DNA of 64,000 nt from Gemmatimonadaceae bacterium (GCA_016742275.1 JACVCD010000004.1:186001-250000); one strand, 5' to 3'; numbered from the stretch's first letter, positions 49,439-59,161 are shown. Made by a program: numbers and translations. The notes: generated by a model from the sequence alone, not told the origin.

Positions 49439-51525
49439 GTGCCCGAACGTGCCGCCGTGAGATCGCGCACTTCGCTCATGGCCTGCACAGCGATGTCCAC
49501 TTCACGTGCGAGCTGCATGGCCTGTTCGGCCACCAGCGTCACGCTCTGCACATTGCTGTTGCCAGTGCGGAGACGCACGAGATCGAGTCGTACATTTTCG
49601 AGCGCCATGCGGCAGCTCTCGAGCTGCGCGCGACGCGACTCGATCTTTTGCTGGCCGTCGAGAATCGCGCGGCGCTCACGGCGCAGCTGCGCCAGACGAC
49701 GTACACGCGTTTCACTGCGACTCGTGTCGAGAGGATTGGCTTCGGCTTCGAGCGTCGTGATTTCGCTGTCGACGCGAGTCAGCTGACCGGTGCCCATTCC
49801 CTGCTCAAGACGCACCAGATCACGGGCAATCGTTTCGACCTTGTTCACCAGATCGATTGCCGTATTCGCCACATCCGGAATACGCTTGCGCTCATCAGGC
49901 GGCAGCGTGCCGAGCAAACGGCCGATTTCCTCGCGATCACCGCGCGCGGCCTGCACCAGCGACAGATACTGACCCAACTCATCGTCTCGCACCGGCGCCT
50001 GCGGTGTGTGACGCGAACCTGTGGGATTCCCACTGGCCGGCGTCGGGCCCGTCGGTGCGAGCACACCGGACAGCCGGCCACGCAAACGGCCCTGCGCGCG
50101 CAGTTCTTCGCGCTTCTTGGGGCTGAAGGTCGCGACCACGCTGTTGCCCATGTCTTCGATGACTTCGCCAGCGAGTCGATGGCGGGGCTGACGGAGTACG
50201 TCCTTCCAGTCGAAGCCATCCGACCAGAGCTTGGCGTACTTCCAGGCAATGAACACGGTCCACACCGTGGTCACGCCCCAGAAATCCGAGTTACCGAAGA
50301 TCGAGAAAAACAGGAATGCGCCGTTGACCGCGAGATACGGTACCAGCGACTTCCGGAACTTGACGACCGGTGGCGCTTCCCAGCGCGCGAGATCCGACGC
50401 CGTAGCCGTATAGCCATCGACGTCCGTCGGCATGTTGTTGCCGGCCGGGAACGGAACCGGCGAATAGCCACCGGGTGCAGCAGGTGCACCCGTCAGGGTG
50501 CGCTGCGTGTAGGCAGGCGCCTGATAGCCGCTGCCCGGAGTGCCCGGGGGCGACATGGGCATACCGCCAATGGGCGCGCCATTGAACGACACCGGTGCGG
50601 CTGGTGCCGGCATCGTGGCCGATGTCGAACCCGGAGGTGCAGGCGGCACAATACCGGTGCGCAACGCCTTCACCATTTCGGTGGCGCTTTGGAAACGATG
50701 ATCCGGATTCTTTTCAAGCAACCGCATCACCGTGGCCGCGAGATCGGGCGGCACATCGGCACGGCGCTGCGAAATGGGGACCGGCTGTTCTGCCAGGTGC
50801 TTCACCAGCAACGCGGGCGTGCTGTTGCCAAGGAATGGCGGTTCACCACACAGCATCTGATACGCCACGATGCCGAGCGAATACAGATCGCTGCGTGCAT
50901 CAAGATCGCGATCACCAGAGGCCTGTTCAGGTGACATGTACGCCGGCGTACCAATGGCCGTACCGGTGGCCGTCAGACGCGACGTTTCTGCGCTGTCGCT
51001 GGCAGCACGGGCAATACCAAAATCTGTGACGAGCGCACGGCCATCGATGGAATCGAGCAGGATATTGTCCGGCTTGATGTCACGATGCACGACGCCACGC
51101 GTATGCGCGTAAGCCAGCGCCTCGCCGACTTCCTGAACCCAACGACGCACGTCTTCGATGGGAAGCGGGCCACGCTTCTGCAGCTTAGCGGCGAGATTGT
51201 CGCCGTCGATGCACGCCATGACGAAGAACACCAAGCTTCCGACTTCGTCAACCGAATAGATCGGGACGATGTTCGGATGACTGAGCTGCGCGGCCGTTTC
51301 GGCTTCGCGCAGAAAGCGTGAGCGGACGTCGCGCCGGAACGACAGTTCGGGCGGCAGCAGCTTGATCGCGACGTGTCGCTTGAGACGCCGGTCCCGGGCC
51401 CGATACACGATGCCCATGCCACCACGACCGATCTCCTGATCCAGCTCATAGGCGGCGCTGAGCGCCTGCTCCACATGGGCGCGCAGCTCGGCGTCTTCAG
51501 CAGATGGCGAGACGGATTCGGACAC
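49435..51525 (-). CDS. Ser/Thr protein kinase, first of a tandem pair, with C-terminal coiled coil
   Basis: A 696-residue Hanks-type kinase. The kinase domain (about 28-290) is complete: IGRGGMGIV, VAIK lysine 55, HRDIKPDN, DFGIA and MSPEQAS. Next is a Pro/Gly-rich linker (about 315-420), two hydrophobic segments (VPYLAVNGAFLFFSIF; VTTVWTVFIAWKYAKL) around 440-485, and a charged tail. The tail carries LPPDERKRIPDVANTAIDLVNKV and MALENVRLDLVRLRT, the same order as in the second kinase. I choose the GTG at 51525; the frame extends upstream to 51705 but lacks a good start. It is divergent from lon and overlaps the second kinase by 4 bp. Confidence 0.92.
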   Translation of the reverse strand: MSESVSPSAEDAELRAHVEQALSAAYELDQEIGRGGMGIVYRARDRRLKRHVAIKLLPPELSFRRDVRSRFLREAETAAQLSHPNIVPIYSVDEVGSLVFFVMACIDGDNLAAKLQKRGPLPIEDVRRWVQEVGEALAYAHTRGVVHRDIKPDNILLDSIDGRALVTDFGIARAASDSAETSRLTATGTAIGTPAYMSPEQASGDRDLDARSDLYSLGIVAYQMLCGEPPFLGNSTPALLVKHLAEQPVPISQRRADVPPDLAATVMRLLEKNPDHRFQSATEMVKALRTGIVPPAPPGSTSATMPAPAAPVSFNGAPIGGMPMSPPGTPGSGYQAPAYTQRTLTGAPAAPGGYSPVPFPAGNNMPTDVDGYTATASDLARWEAPPVVKFRKSLVPYLAVNGAFLFFSIFGNSDFWGVTTVWTVFIAWKYAKLWSDGFDWKDVLRQPRHRLAGEVIEDMGNSVVATFSPKKREELRAQGRLRGRLSGVLAPTGPTPASGNPTGSRHTPQAPVRDDELGQYLSLVQAARGDREEIGRLLGTLPPDERKRIPDVANTAIDLVNKVETIARDLVRLEQGMGTGQLTRVDSEITTLEAEANPLDTSRSETRVRRLAQLRRERRAILDGQQKIESRRAQLESCRMALENVRLDLVRLRTGNSNVQSVTLVAEQAMQLAREVDIAVQAMSEVRDLTAARSGT

Positions 51526-51914
51526 TCGAGGGGGTCTAAGGAATTCGGGCCGGTTCCTCCTAGTGTAGCACATGGGAGGACACCGGAACAGCACGGACCG
51601 GCATCGTCTCGCTGCCTGACGCACCCGAGACCGGGAACACGACAGGCAACTGGGACAACCCGCGTCCCTACGTACCCACCTGCCAGAAAAGTTCCAGCCT
51701 GCCAATCAGCCCGCCACACAGATGCAGAAGAAGCATTCGGGCGTCGAACGACCCCGCCCATGCTGCTGCCGAACTGGCCGGATCCGGGCACAACGGCAGG
51801 AGCCTTGCAGTACAGCTCATAGACGACGCCTCCGAACGCGACAGTTTGGCAGTAAAGTCAGGGTGCGGTTCCTGCGGTGTATGAGGCGTCATTCCCTCTG
51901 CTCAGGATTTTGTC
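51526..51914. other. Divergent intergenic region between the kinase pair and lon
   Basis: The 389 bases hold no convincing gene. An AGGAGG occurs on the minus strand near 51552-51557, but with no ATG or GTG at a usable distance. A TATGAG near 51880 could be a weak -10 for lon. I found no CIRCE-like heat-shock operator. Confidence 0.35.
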
Positions 51915-54464
51915 ATGGGTCAGCGTCAGACACTTCCGGTTCTGCCATTGCGCGGAACCGTCATGTTCCCCGGAATCACCGCTCCGATTGCGGCCGGTCG
52001 CCCCGGCACTCTGCGGGCCATTGAAACGGCCCTCAAAGGTGATCGGCTGGTGTTTGCTGTCGCGCAGCGCGACAACAGCGAGGAACCCACACCCGACATC
52101 CTTTTCACCACCGGCGTGATCGCACGCATTGGCCAGGTTCAACGTGGCCTTGGTGGTGTGCAGTTGCTGCTCCAGGGCGAGCAGCGTGCCACAGCGTTGC
52201 AGTACAGTGAAGTCGATGGGTACCTGTCGGCCGTGTTGGTCCCGGCCGAAGAGATGATGCCGCTCGACCTCAAAGACGCCGCATTCACGGCGCTCCATAA
52301 GGAAGCGCGCGAGCGGGCTGCAGAACTCGGCGAAAAGCGCGGGCTTCCTGAGGAAGTCGTGCACCAGGTACTCGACTCGGTCGAAGACGCCGGCCGTTTT
52401 GCCGACCTCGTGGCTGGCTACATCGAGCTCACCGTTCCCGAAAAGCAGGGACTGCTTGAGACGCTCAGTGTTGAAGAGCGTCTTCGCCGCGTCCTCGTGC
52501 ACGTGCAGCGCCAGATCGGCCTGCTCGAAGCCCAGGAAGACATCAAATCGCAGGTGCAGGAAGAACTCGGTGAACGTCAGCGCGAGATGTTCCTGCGTGA
52601 GCAGCTCAAGGCCATTCAGAAAGAGCTAGGCGACGACGACACCGGCAAGGAAATCGCCGAGCTGCGCGAAAAGATCAGCAAGCTCGAGTTGCCGAAGGAA
52701 GCACGTGCCGAGGTAGAGCGCGAACTCGGTCGTCTCGAGCGCGCAGGTCGCGAAAGTATGGAAGCGCAGGTCATCCGCACGTATCTCGAGTGGATCGCCG
52801 AGCTGCCGTGGAATTCGCGCAGTGATGATCAGCTCGAACTGGCCAACGCGGGCACCATTCTCGATGACGACCACTATGGTCTCAAGGATGTGAAGGATCG
52901 CATCCTCGAATTCCTGGCCGTGCGTCAGTTGCGTGCGCAGCAGGTGGCGGCCGAAGTGGCGACCACTGGTGAGTTCCCGGTCTCCAAGCTCAAGGGAGAC
53001 ACCAGCGATGCCAATCCGGCATTGGGTGGCGCTGATTCAGAGCGACAGATCACCGACACGCGCGAGGCCAAGTCGCGTGCCATGGCACGTGGTCCAATCC
53101 TGCTGTTCAACGGTCCGCCGGGTGTCGGTAAGACGAGTATCGCCAAGTCGATCGCCCGGGCACTCGGACGTGAGTACGTGCGTGTGGCGTTGGGTGGTGC
53201 ACGTGATGAAGCTGATATTCGCGGTCATCGTCGGACATATGTCGGTGCCATGCCCGGTCGCATCATTCAGGGCATGAAGCAGGCCGGCACACGCAATCCG
53301 GTCTTCCTGCTCGACGAAGTCGACAAGCTCGGCCAGTCGTACCAGGGCGATCCGTCGAGTGCACTGCTCGAAGTACTCGATCCGGCGCAGAACGACTCGT
53401 TCACTGATCACTACCTCGGCGTGCCGTTTGATCTGAGCGAAGTGCTGTTCATCGCCACGTCGAACTTCATTCAGAATATTCCGGGCCCGCTGCTCGACCG
53501 TATGGAAGTGGTCGAATTCAGCGGCTACACGGAACGCGAGAAGGCGGAAATCGCCAAGAAGTACCTCGTGCCGCGTCAGCTGGAAGAGTCGGGGTTGTCC
53601 AACCGCGATCTTGATTTCAGCGACGATGCGGTGATGAAGGTCATCAGCGAGTACACGCGCGAAAGCGGTGTGCGTCAGCTCGAGCGCGAGCTTGGCAAGG
53701 TGGCCCGCAAGGTAGCCCGTCGTGTTGCCATGGGTGACACGGGCACCATCGACGACAACGTGATCAGCGCCGAAGAAGTGCGCGAGTTGTTGGGCCGTCC
53801 GAAGGTGCACCCGGAGCGTGCAGCGGAGCATGACGAAGTGGGCATCTCCACGGGCATGTATTACACCCCCATGGGTGGTGACATCATGTTCGTTGAAGCC
53901 AGCATTCGGCGGGGTTCACGCACACGTCCTGTGACCGATGAGGAAGAAGTACGCGTAGGACCCATTTCACTCATCCTCACCGGTCAGCTGGGTGACGTGA
54001 TGAAAGAAAGCGCACGGGCTGCGCTGACTTATGCCACCAATAACGCGGAATTGTTGGGTATTCCGCTGGATCGTGTGGCTAGCGCCAGTGAAGCGCACAT
54101 CCACGTGCCGGCCGGTGCCATCCCGAAGGATGGTCCGAGTGCAGGCATCGCGATTGCTACCGCACTCGTCAGCGAAATGTCCAACCGCAAGGTGCGGCGC
54201 GATGTGTCCATGACGGGTGAGATCACACTGCGCGGACGTGTACTCCCCATCGGAGGCGTGAAGGAAAAGGTGCTTGGCGCCCATCGAGCGGGCATCAAGG
54301 ACGTCATCATCCCGAAGGCCAATGAAGCGGACCTCGAGGACGTGCCAGCGGAAGTTCGCGAGCAGTTGTCCTTCCATCCGGTGGAGACACTGCGCGATGT
54401 GCTGCGAATCGCGCTCGTGGATGCACCAGCCGCTGCTGCGGTTGAGGAACTGATCGGCGTGTAA
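51915..54464 (+). CDS. lon: ATP-dependent Lon protease (LonA)
   Basis: An 849-residue AAA+ protease that degrades misfolded and regulatory proteins. It has the N-terminal substrate domain (about 5-200) and a coiled-coil linker. The ATPase has GPPGVGKT and LLDEVDKLG. The protease domain carries the Ser742 nucleophile in KDGPSAGIA and the Lys785 partner in GGVKEKVLGA. Between the linker and the Walker A motif is an extra segment of about 40 residues (FPVSKLKGDTSDANPALGG...), not usual for E. coli Lon. AGGA precedes the ATG. A GC-rich hairpin follows the stop. Confidence 0.97.
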   Translation: MGQRQTLPVLPLRGTVMFPGITAPIAAGRPGTLRAIETALKGDRLVFAVAQRDNSEEPTPDILFTTGVIARIGQVQRGLGGVQLLLQGEQRATALQYSEVDGYLSAVLVPAEEMMPLDLKDAAFTALHKEARERAAELGEKRGLPEEVVHQVLDSVEDAGRFADLVAGYIELTVPEKQGLLETLSVEERLRRVLVHVQRQIGLLEAQEDIKSQVQEELGERQREMFLREQLKAIQKELGDDDTGKEIAELREKISKLELPKEARAEVERELGRLERAGRESMEAQVIRTYLEWIAELPWNSRSDDQLELANAGTILDDDHYGLKDVKDRILEFLAVRQLRAQQVAAEVATTGEFPVSKLKGDTSDANPALGGADSERQITDTREAKSRAMARGPILLFNGPPGVGKTSIAKSIARALGREYVRVALGGARDEADIRGHRRTYVGAMPGRIIQGMKQAGTRNPVFLLDEVDKLGQSYQGDPSSALLEVLDPAQNDSFTDHYLGVPFDLSEVLFIATSNFIQNIPGPLLDRMEVVEFSGYTEREKAEIAKKYLVPRQLEESGLSNRDLDFSDDAVMKVISEYTRESGVRQLERELGKVARKVARRVAMGDTGTIDDNVISAEEVRELLGRPKVHPERAAEHDEVGISTGMYYTPMGGDIMFVEASIRRGSRTRPVTDEEEVRVGPISLILTGQLGDVMKESARAALTYATNNAELLGIPLDRVASASEAHIHVPAGAIPKDGPSAGIAIATALVSEMSNRKVRRDVSMTGEITLRGRVLPIGGVKEKVLGAHRAGIKDVIIPKANEADLEDVPAEVREQLSFHPVETLRDVLRIALVDAPAAAAVEELIGV

Positions 54465-54501
54465 GGTCGTCCCGAAGGTCGTCGTCAGATGCGTGGGTAC
54501 C

Positions 54502-54533
54502 GGGCCGGGAGTGGCGTTTGCAACTCCCGGCCC
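54502..54533 (+). terminator. Hairpin after lon
   Basis: An 11-bp perfect GC-rich stem (54502-54512 / 54523-54533) with a ten-base loop. The T-run is poor. Confidence 0.55.
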
Positions 54534-54554
54534 GTTGCGTCCGTAGTCCCGGCC

Positions 54555-55814
54555 ATGAGTCATTTTCTCGCCAGTGTCCGGACCGGCGCCTGGGTGGGCG
54601 TCGATGCGATGCGCGTGAATCCGCTGCGCACACTGCTGTCCACCCTCGGTGTAGTCATTGGCGTGGGATCATTGGTCGCCGTGCTCTGTCTGGGCGACGG
54701 CATGGAGCAAGCGGCACGCACCCAGATCGAACGCGTGACCGACGTGCAGACCGTGAGTATTTCGGCACGCACGAGCGAACGCGTGGATGGTCAGTCCTTC
54801 CCCATTCGCGACTACCCGATTTTCACACCGGTCGACGCCAAGGCCGCCCAGACTGTCCCGCTCGCGGAGGCCGTGGCATTGCAGATGGCGGGCACGAGTA
54901 CGGTCGATCTGCCTGAGACCGGCAAACGTCGCCAAACACAGATCACCGGTACTCTGTCGCGAGCAGAAGACTTCTATCATCTCGAACTCGAAGCAGGACG
55001 CTTCTTTACCGAAGCAGAAGCATCACGCGGCACACGCGTGGCCGTGGTGTCCTGGTTGCTCGCCCGTGATCTGATGGCCGGTCGTGCGCCGGATCAACTG
55101 CTCGGTCGCACGGTGCGCATCAATGGTCAGCCGACTGAAGTGATTGGTGTACTCGCACCATACGAAGGCGAGCGCGATGGCAGTCAATCGGCCATGGTTC
55201 CCTTTGCCGCCGCACCAGCGATGCTGCCACCGATGGCAAACCCGCGCCCCACCACTCTCGTCGTACGAGCTCCGCGCGTGGAACAGGTCGGAGCACTCGA
55301 AGCCGAGATACAGGGTTGGGTGGCCGAACGATGGGGCAAACGGAGCGAAAAAGTACAGGTCAGCACGTCAAAGGCGCGACTGCAGCAGGCCATGCAAGGC
55401 ATTCTGATGTTCAAATTGTTTCTTGGCGCCATCACGGGCATTTCACTCATTGTCGGCGGTATCGGCATCATGAATGTGTTGCTTGCTTCCGTCAGCGAGC
55501 GCACGCGAGAGATTGGCATTCGCAAGGCCATGGGTGCGCGCAGTCGTGACATCCTGTTGCAGTTTCTCGCCGAATCGGTGGCGGTTGCCGGCACGGGCAG
55601 TGCCATTGGCATCGTGATCGGACTGATCGCCGCATTCGGGATCACGGCGATCATTCGATCGCAATCCGAAGCCGGTTTTCTGCAGGCGAGTTTTTCACCG
55701 TCCACGCTGGCCGTGGCCGCGCTGGCACCGATCCTTGTGGGGCTGATCTTCGGCACCTATCCCGCGCGACGTGCGGCCCGCCTCAGTCCAATCGACGCGA
55801 TTCGTCACGAGTAG
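54555..55814 (+). CDS. MacB/FtsX-type ABC transporter permease
   Basis: A 419-residue inner-membrane permease. The N-terminal helix (LRTLLSTLGVVIGVGSLVAV) and the MacB-type periplasmic core domain (about 50-250) are present. Three C-terminal helices follow, with GGIGIMNVLLASVSERTREIGIRKAMGAR, a hallmark of the MacB/FtsX superfamily. It ends in YPARRAARLSPIDAIRHE, the usual C-terminus. No ATPase or membrane-fusion gene is next to it, so its partners are elsewhere. The ATG at 54555 is chosen because the family starts there; the frame runs back to 54489. Confidence 0.92.
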   Translation: MSHFLASVRTGAWVGVDAMRVNPLRTLLSTLGVVIGVGSLVAVLCLGDGMEQAARTQIERVTDVQTVSISARTSERVDGQSFPIRDYPIFTPVDAKAAQTVPLAEAVALQMAGTSTVDLPETGKRRQTQITGTLSRAEDFYHLELEAGRFFTEAEASRGTRVAVVSWLLARDLMAGRAPDQLLGRTVRINGQPTEVIGVLAPYEGERDGSQSAMVPFAAAPAMLPPMANPRPTTLVVRAPRVEQVGALEAEIQGWVAERWGKRSEKVQVSTSKARLQQAMQGILMFKLFLGAITGISLIVGGIGIMNVLLASVSERTREIGIRKAMGARSRDILLQFLAESVAVAGTGSAIGIVIGLIAAFGITAIIRSQSEAGFLQASFSPSTLAVAALAPILVGLIFGTYPARRAARLSPIDAIRHE

Positions 55815-55823
55815 ACGCTCGCC

Positions 55824-56309
55824 TCATTGACGGATAGTGAAGTTGAGCGGAGGCGCCTCCCACACGGTTGTCGTGCCTCGCAAGACGCGGATGTTGAGTC
55901 GTGATGCACCAACTGCCTGACCAATGAGTGCCCCACCTGCTCGGTCGCCCTCCCAGCGCGCCCGCGTTGGGTCTTCGATCACGACTGGCAATGCGTGATC
56001 GGGATGTCCTGAGAGCGAGATCCATTCGTTGCGTGGTGGAATGTCGTGGTCATCCGGTGCGCGCCCCTGTTTCACGAAGTACACGCGGAGTTCGCGACGT
56101 CCACCTACGGACACAATGGGAAATCCGTGCCAGTGATCGTCATGCGAAAACATGACCTCACCGGAAACGGCATCTTCGACGACGATGCTGTTGATGGACA
56201 GCGCATCGGGCCCACCGGGTGGTGACGCAGGATCGCCCTCGCCACCACAGGCCACGAAAGAAGCGACCAGTACCGCCGCCAGTGCTGCAGACTTGAACGG
56301 GAATGACAT
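55824..56309 (-). CDS. Small lipoprotein with HDDHWH motif, putative zinc-binding
   Basis: A 161-residue lipoprotein with lipobox FVAC at Cys21. The mature part contains SHDDHWHGFPIVSVGG, a cluster of three histidines and two aspartates likely to bind a metal, probably Zn. DDHD and SGHPDHALP follow further on. A beta-sandwich-like body follows (RLNIRVLRGTTTVWEAPPLNFTIRQ). It is the last gene of the four-gene operon that begins at 60426. Together with an AztD-like protein and a TonB receptor, it could hand metal between membranes. The family is not named; the metal and role are inferred. Confidence 0.65.
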   Translation of the reverse strand: MSFPFKSAALAAVLVASFVACGGEGDPASPPGGPDALSINSIVVEDAVSGEVMFSHDDHWHGFPIVSVGGRRELRVYFVKQGRAPDDHDIPPRNEWISLSGHPDHALPVVIEDPTRARWEGDRAGGALIGQAVGASRLNIRVLRGTTTVWEAPPLNFTIRQ

Positions 56310-56336
56310 CGCTTTGAAGTAAGAGGCAGTTAGTCG

Positions 56337-56816
56337 TCAGCGTGCATCGGCACACGACGCAGCGGATGTGACGTGGATGTCGAGCCACGGCGTGACCATA
56401 TCGGCATGGGTTTCGTGCCACACGAGAAAGCGCACGCGTGTCCGGCCGACTGCGAGCCCCGTCAATCGCCCCCGTCCTTGCAGGGGCTCCCAGGACACCA
56501 GTGGCTCTTCGCTTTCCGCCCTGAGATCGAGGTCGCGGCGTGACGCCAGTTCTACTGGCTGGCCGCGAAAGTCGATCGCCCGTGCGGTAAGTGTTCGCGT
56601 CGTGCCATCACATAGCGTGAGGGGACCACCGCTCCACGTGCGATTGTCGTTTGTACGGGCCAATTCACCTGTGCTGATCGAATCGACGAGCACGATATCG
56701 GCGATTTCGGCGTGCGGCGTAACAACGGCGATGGGATGATCGCATGCAGCAGCAACAGCGAGCGCCGATGCGAGCCACATGCGGAACACCCGTGGTCTTG
56801 GTTTCGCGAAGCGCAT
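56337..56816 (-). CDS. Lipoprotein of the putative zinc operon
   Basis: A 159-residue lipoprotein, start ATG at 56816 overlapping the TonB receptor's stop by one base (TAATG). The lipobox is AVAAAC (Cys25). The body is beta-rich, with TWSGGPLTLCDGTTRTLTARAIDFRGQPVEL and a second half with RGRLTGLAVGRTRVRFLVWHETHADM, which looks like an immunoglobulin-like (BIG2-type) domain. Two cysteines (CDG and the CADAR tail) may form a disulfide. Scattered histidines could bind metal. Role unknown beyond the operon context. Confidence 0.65.
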   Translation of the reverse strand: MRFAKPRPRVFRMWLASALAVAAACDHPIAVVTPHAEIADIVLVDSISTGELARTNDNRTWSGGPLTLCDGTTRTLTARAIDFRGQPVELASRRDLDLRAESEEPLVSWEPLQGRGRLTGLAVGRTRVRFLVWHETHADMVTPWLDIHVTSAASCADAR

Positions 56817-59161
56817 TACCAGCTCCACCGGTAGTGTGCTCGCCAGTTACGCCCGGGTTGTGGCGCTACCTGCTTGGCACGCCACAGGTGATCACGCCAC
56901 TCAGTATCAAGTGCGTTCTCCACCGACAGCATGATCTCATGCAGTTGGGCGCCTCGCATCCACCGCCGACCGAGACTGGCTTGCAGGGTGACCCATCCTG
57001 GCGTAGCGCAGTACTCGGCCGGCAGCAATGTCGGCGACACCGTCCGCTGCGATGGCAATGCACATGACGCGGAGGACACGACCGGCGAACGTGGCACACG
57101 CGATTGACGTGCCGCGGCGTCTGCCGTAAGCGTCGCGCTCCATGCCGTGCGCTCCCAACGAGATTCCATTCGTGCCCGGATTGGCGGCATGGCCGGGAGC
57201 GCATCGCGTCCGGTGGTCGTATGTTGTGTTCCCTGAACCCACGACCACGTGCCTTCGAGACTCAGGCCACGCACATGTGGTGATGTCCAACGCGTGCGGG
57301 CTTCTGCGCCATGCAATCGTGCGTTCACCTGATCGGCGCGATACACGTTGTATCGACGTAGTCTCGGATCCGTAATAGGTTGCCCGGACAATGAATCGAC
57401 CAGCGGACGCTGCACAATGAAATCGCGCATATGCATGGCAAACAGGGCGAGTTCCGATGTCCATGGTCCGTGGGCAGTGCGCAGAAATACATCGAGTCCA
57501 ACCCCGCGTTCACCGCGCAGCTCGGGATTGCCGACTTCATACGCATAGGTGGCGAGATGTGGCCCCGCCGAAAAGAGTTCTTCGATGGCGGGCGGGCGAA
57601 ATGCGCGTGCTACGCTGGTGCCTATGGTGATACCTGGACGCAGCTCCATGGTCAGCCCTACAGCACCAGTGACTTCTGTGAAGGCGCGGGTGCGCACATC
57701 CGGCACCAGACGAGTGGGGGTGCTGTCGAGTGGTGTGATAACGGAACGGTCCAGTCGCGCGCCCCATTGCAACCGCACCGAACGCGCAGCACCGAACATC
57801 ATCCGTACGAGTGAATCGAGTTGCCAGTCTTCCATCATGAACACCGCGGCCGCTCGCATGACAGCCGGTCTCGTGCCAGTGAAGCTTCCGTCCGCACGAA
57901 AATCTCTCCACTGATGCCAGACACCCACATTACCGCGAATGGGTGTGCCGCGTATTGGTGCGCCTTGCCTCTCGTATTGCGCCAACACATCGGTATTGGC
58001 ATGGAGCTGACCAAAGCGCGTACCAACGAATCCTCCGCGCTCAAGTTCGGACTGGGCAAACCGCACATACTGCGATGACGCGGAAACCTTGGTGAATCGC
58101 GGCCGTGCGTCGATGATGGTCTCATTCTTTTCGTTCGGTGCGATCGCGCCACGTTCCCACGACAGATCGACCCGCCCGCTCCTGCGCGAGAGATCCACAT
58201 ACACACCGCCATCGTGCGCACCAGGCAGTACGACATCACCGAAGCTGCTGGGAACACCGTAAGTGCTGACCACATCGCGCGCCGCGCCTCCTACACGCCA
58301 TCGTCCACCGGTGGCTCCGATGTCCAGCAATGCAACGCCTGCACCGATGTCATGCCCTCGTGCGTCGGAATACGGGAGTGCACCACCTGGCGCGCGCGTA
58401 TTGCCAGCCGTTCGCCAGGCACCACCAGCGCGCCATGCCAGTGCCCCATATCCGCCATGCAATTGTCCCTGCGCCACACCGCCGTCATTGACCGATTCAC
58501 CTTGCCCGCTCATACGACCTGCAAGGATCCGCTCGCTGCGTGCCGTCGGCACATCATCCCGCACCACATTGATCACACCACCGAGGCTGTTGCTTCCGAA
58601 AAGCAAACCGGCAGGCCCGCGTATGATTTCCACACGACGGGCCGTCATGGGATCGATGGTGACTGCATGATCGGGCGCGGTGGTGGCGATATCGCCCGTC
58701 CGCTGTCCGTCCTCCAGAACAAGCACACGATCACCCGTAAGTCCGCGAATCACCGGCTGGGTAGCCATCGGCCCATTGCTTCGCGCTGTAACCCCAGGTT
58801 CACCGGCCAGCGTTGCCGCAAGTGACGGTGCCAGGCGTCGATCCAGCTGGCGTCCTTCGAGCACACTGACCGGACGCGCCATCGATACTCCGCCGCCCTG
58901 CACGGCCGTAATACGCACAGAGGACAGCACCTGCGCGCGGATGGAGTCCACTCGTGCACTGTCGGGTCGCACAGTTGCTGTGCGACCTGCTCCAGTGGCT
59001 TGGCCAGTTGACTGACCAGTGGATTGACCAGTGGATTGACCAGTGGATTGACCAGTGGATTGGGCGTGCAGCGCAGTCGCTGTGGCACCCATGCTCACGA
59101 GTGCCAACACGAGACAAAGCGCAACACAACGGAGGCGACCACGCACCGCTGACGTGCTCAA
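56816..59161 (-). CDS. TonB-dependent receptor, ZnuD-like
   Basis: A 781-residue outer-membrane transporter. A signal peptide (about 1-34) is followed by the (STGQ)n repeat and then the plug (SVRITAVQGGG, ATQPVIRGLTGDRVLVLEDGQRTGD, RRVEIIRGPAGLLFGSNSLGGVINVV). The barrel ends in WRAHYRWSW. There is no STN domain, unlike the receptor at 15440. TTG start overlapping the upstream stop (TTGA). Plug style and operon partners (AztD-like, two metal-binding-like lipoproteins) favour a ZnuD-type zinc receptor over a siderophore receptor, but substrate is inferred. Confidence 0.85.
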   Translation of the reverse strand: MSTSAVRGRLRCVALCLVLALVSMGATATALHAQSTGQSTGQSTGQSTGQSTGQATGAGRTATVRPDSARVDSIRAQVLSSVRITAVQGGGVSMARPVSVLEGRQLDRRLAPSLAATLAGEPGVTARSNGPMATQPVIRGLTGDRVLVLEDGQRTGDIATTAPDHAVTIDPMTARRVEIIRGPAGLLFGSNSLGGVINVVRDDVPTARSERILAGRMSGQGESVNDGGVAQGQLHGGYGALAWRAGGAWRTAGNTRAPGGALPYSDARGHDIGAGVALLDIGATGGRWRVGGAARDVVSTYGVPSSFGDVVLPGAHDGGVYVDLSRRSGRVDLSWERGAIAPNEKNETIIDARPRFTKVSASSQYVRFAQSELERGGFVGTRFGQLHANTDVLAQYERQGAPIRGTPIRGNVGVWHQWRDFRADGSFTGTRPAVMRAAAVFMMEDWQLDSLVRMMFGAARSVRLQWGARLDRSVITPLDSTPTRLVPDVRTRAFTEVTGAVGLTMELRPGITIGTSVARAFRPPAIEELFSAGPHLATYAYEVGNPELRGERGVGLDVFLRTAHGPWTSELALFAMHMRDFIVQRPLVDSLSGQPITDPRLRRYNVYRADQVNARLHGAEARTRWTSPHVRGLSLEGTWSWVQGTQHTTTGRDALPAMPPIRARMESRWERTAWSATLTADAAARQSRVPRSPVVSSASCALPSQRTVSPTLLPAEYCATPGWVTLQASLGRRWMRGAQLHEIMLSVENALDTEWRDHLWRAKQVAPQPGRNWRAHYRWSW
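59014..59061. repeat. Four perfect 12-bp tandem repeats inside the TonB receptor gene
   Basis: GACCAGTGGATT is repeated four times without mismatch, with two degenerate copies on the side at 58990-59013. The unit is 12 bp, so a change in copy number keeps the frame and adds or removes one STGQ block right after the signal peptide. Confidence 0.9.

Noticed and set aside
49387-50934. 515-codon plus-strand frame opposite the first tandem kinase
   Set aside because: It is antisense to a kinase with all catalytic motifs; its His/Arg-rich product has no domain pattern. GC-rich codon use opens such frames.
51526-51914. Small genes in the kinase-lon gap
   Set aside because: Short frames there have no ribosome site and biased composition; I treat the region as regulatory only.
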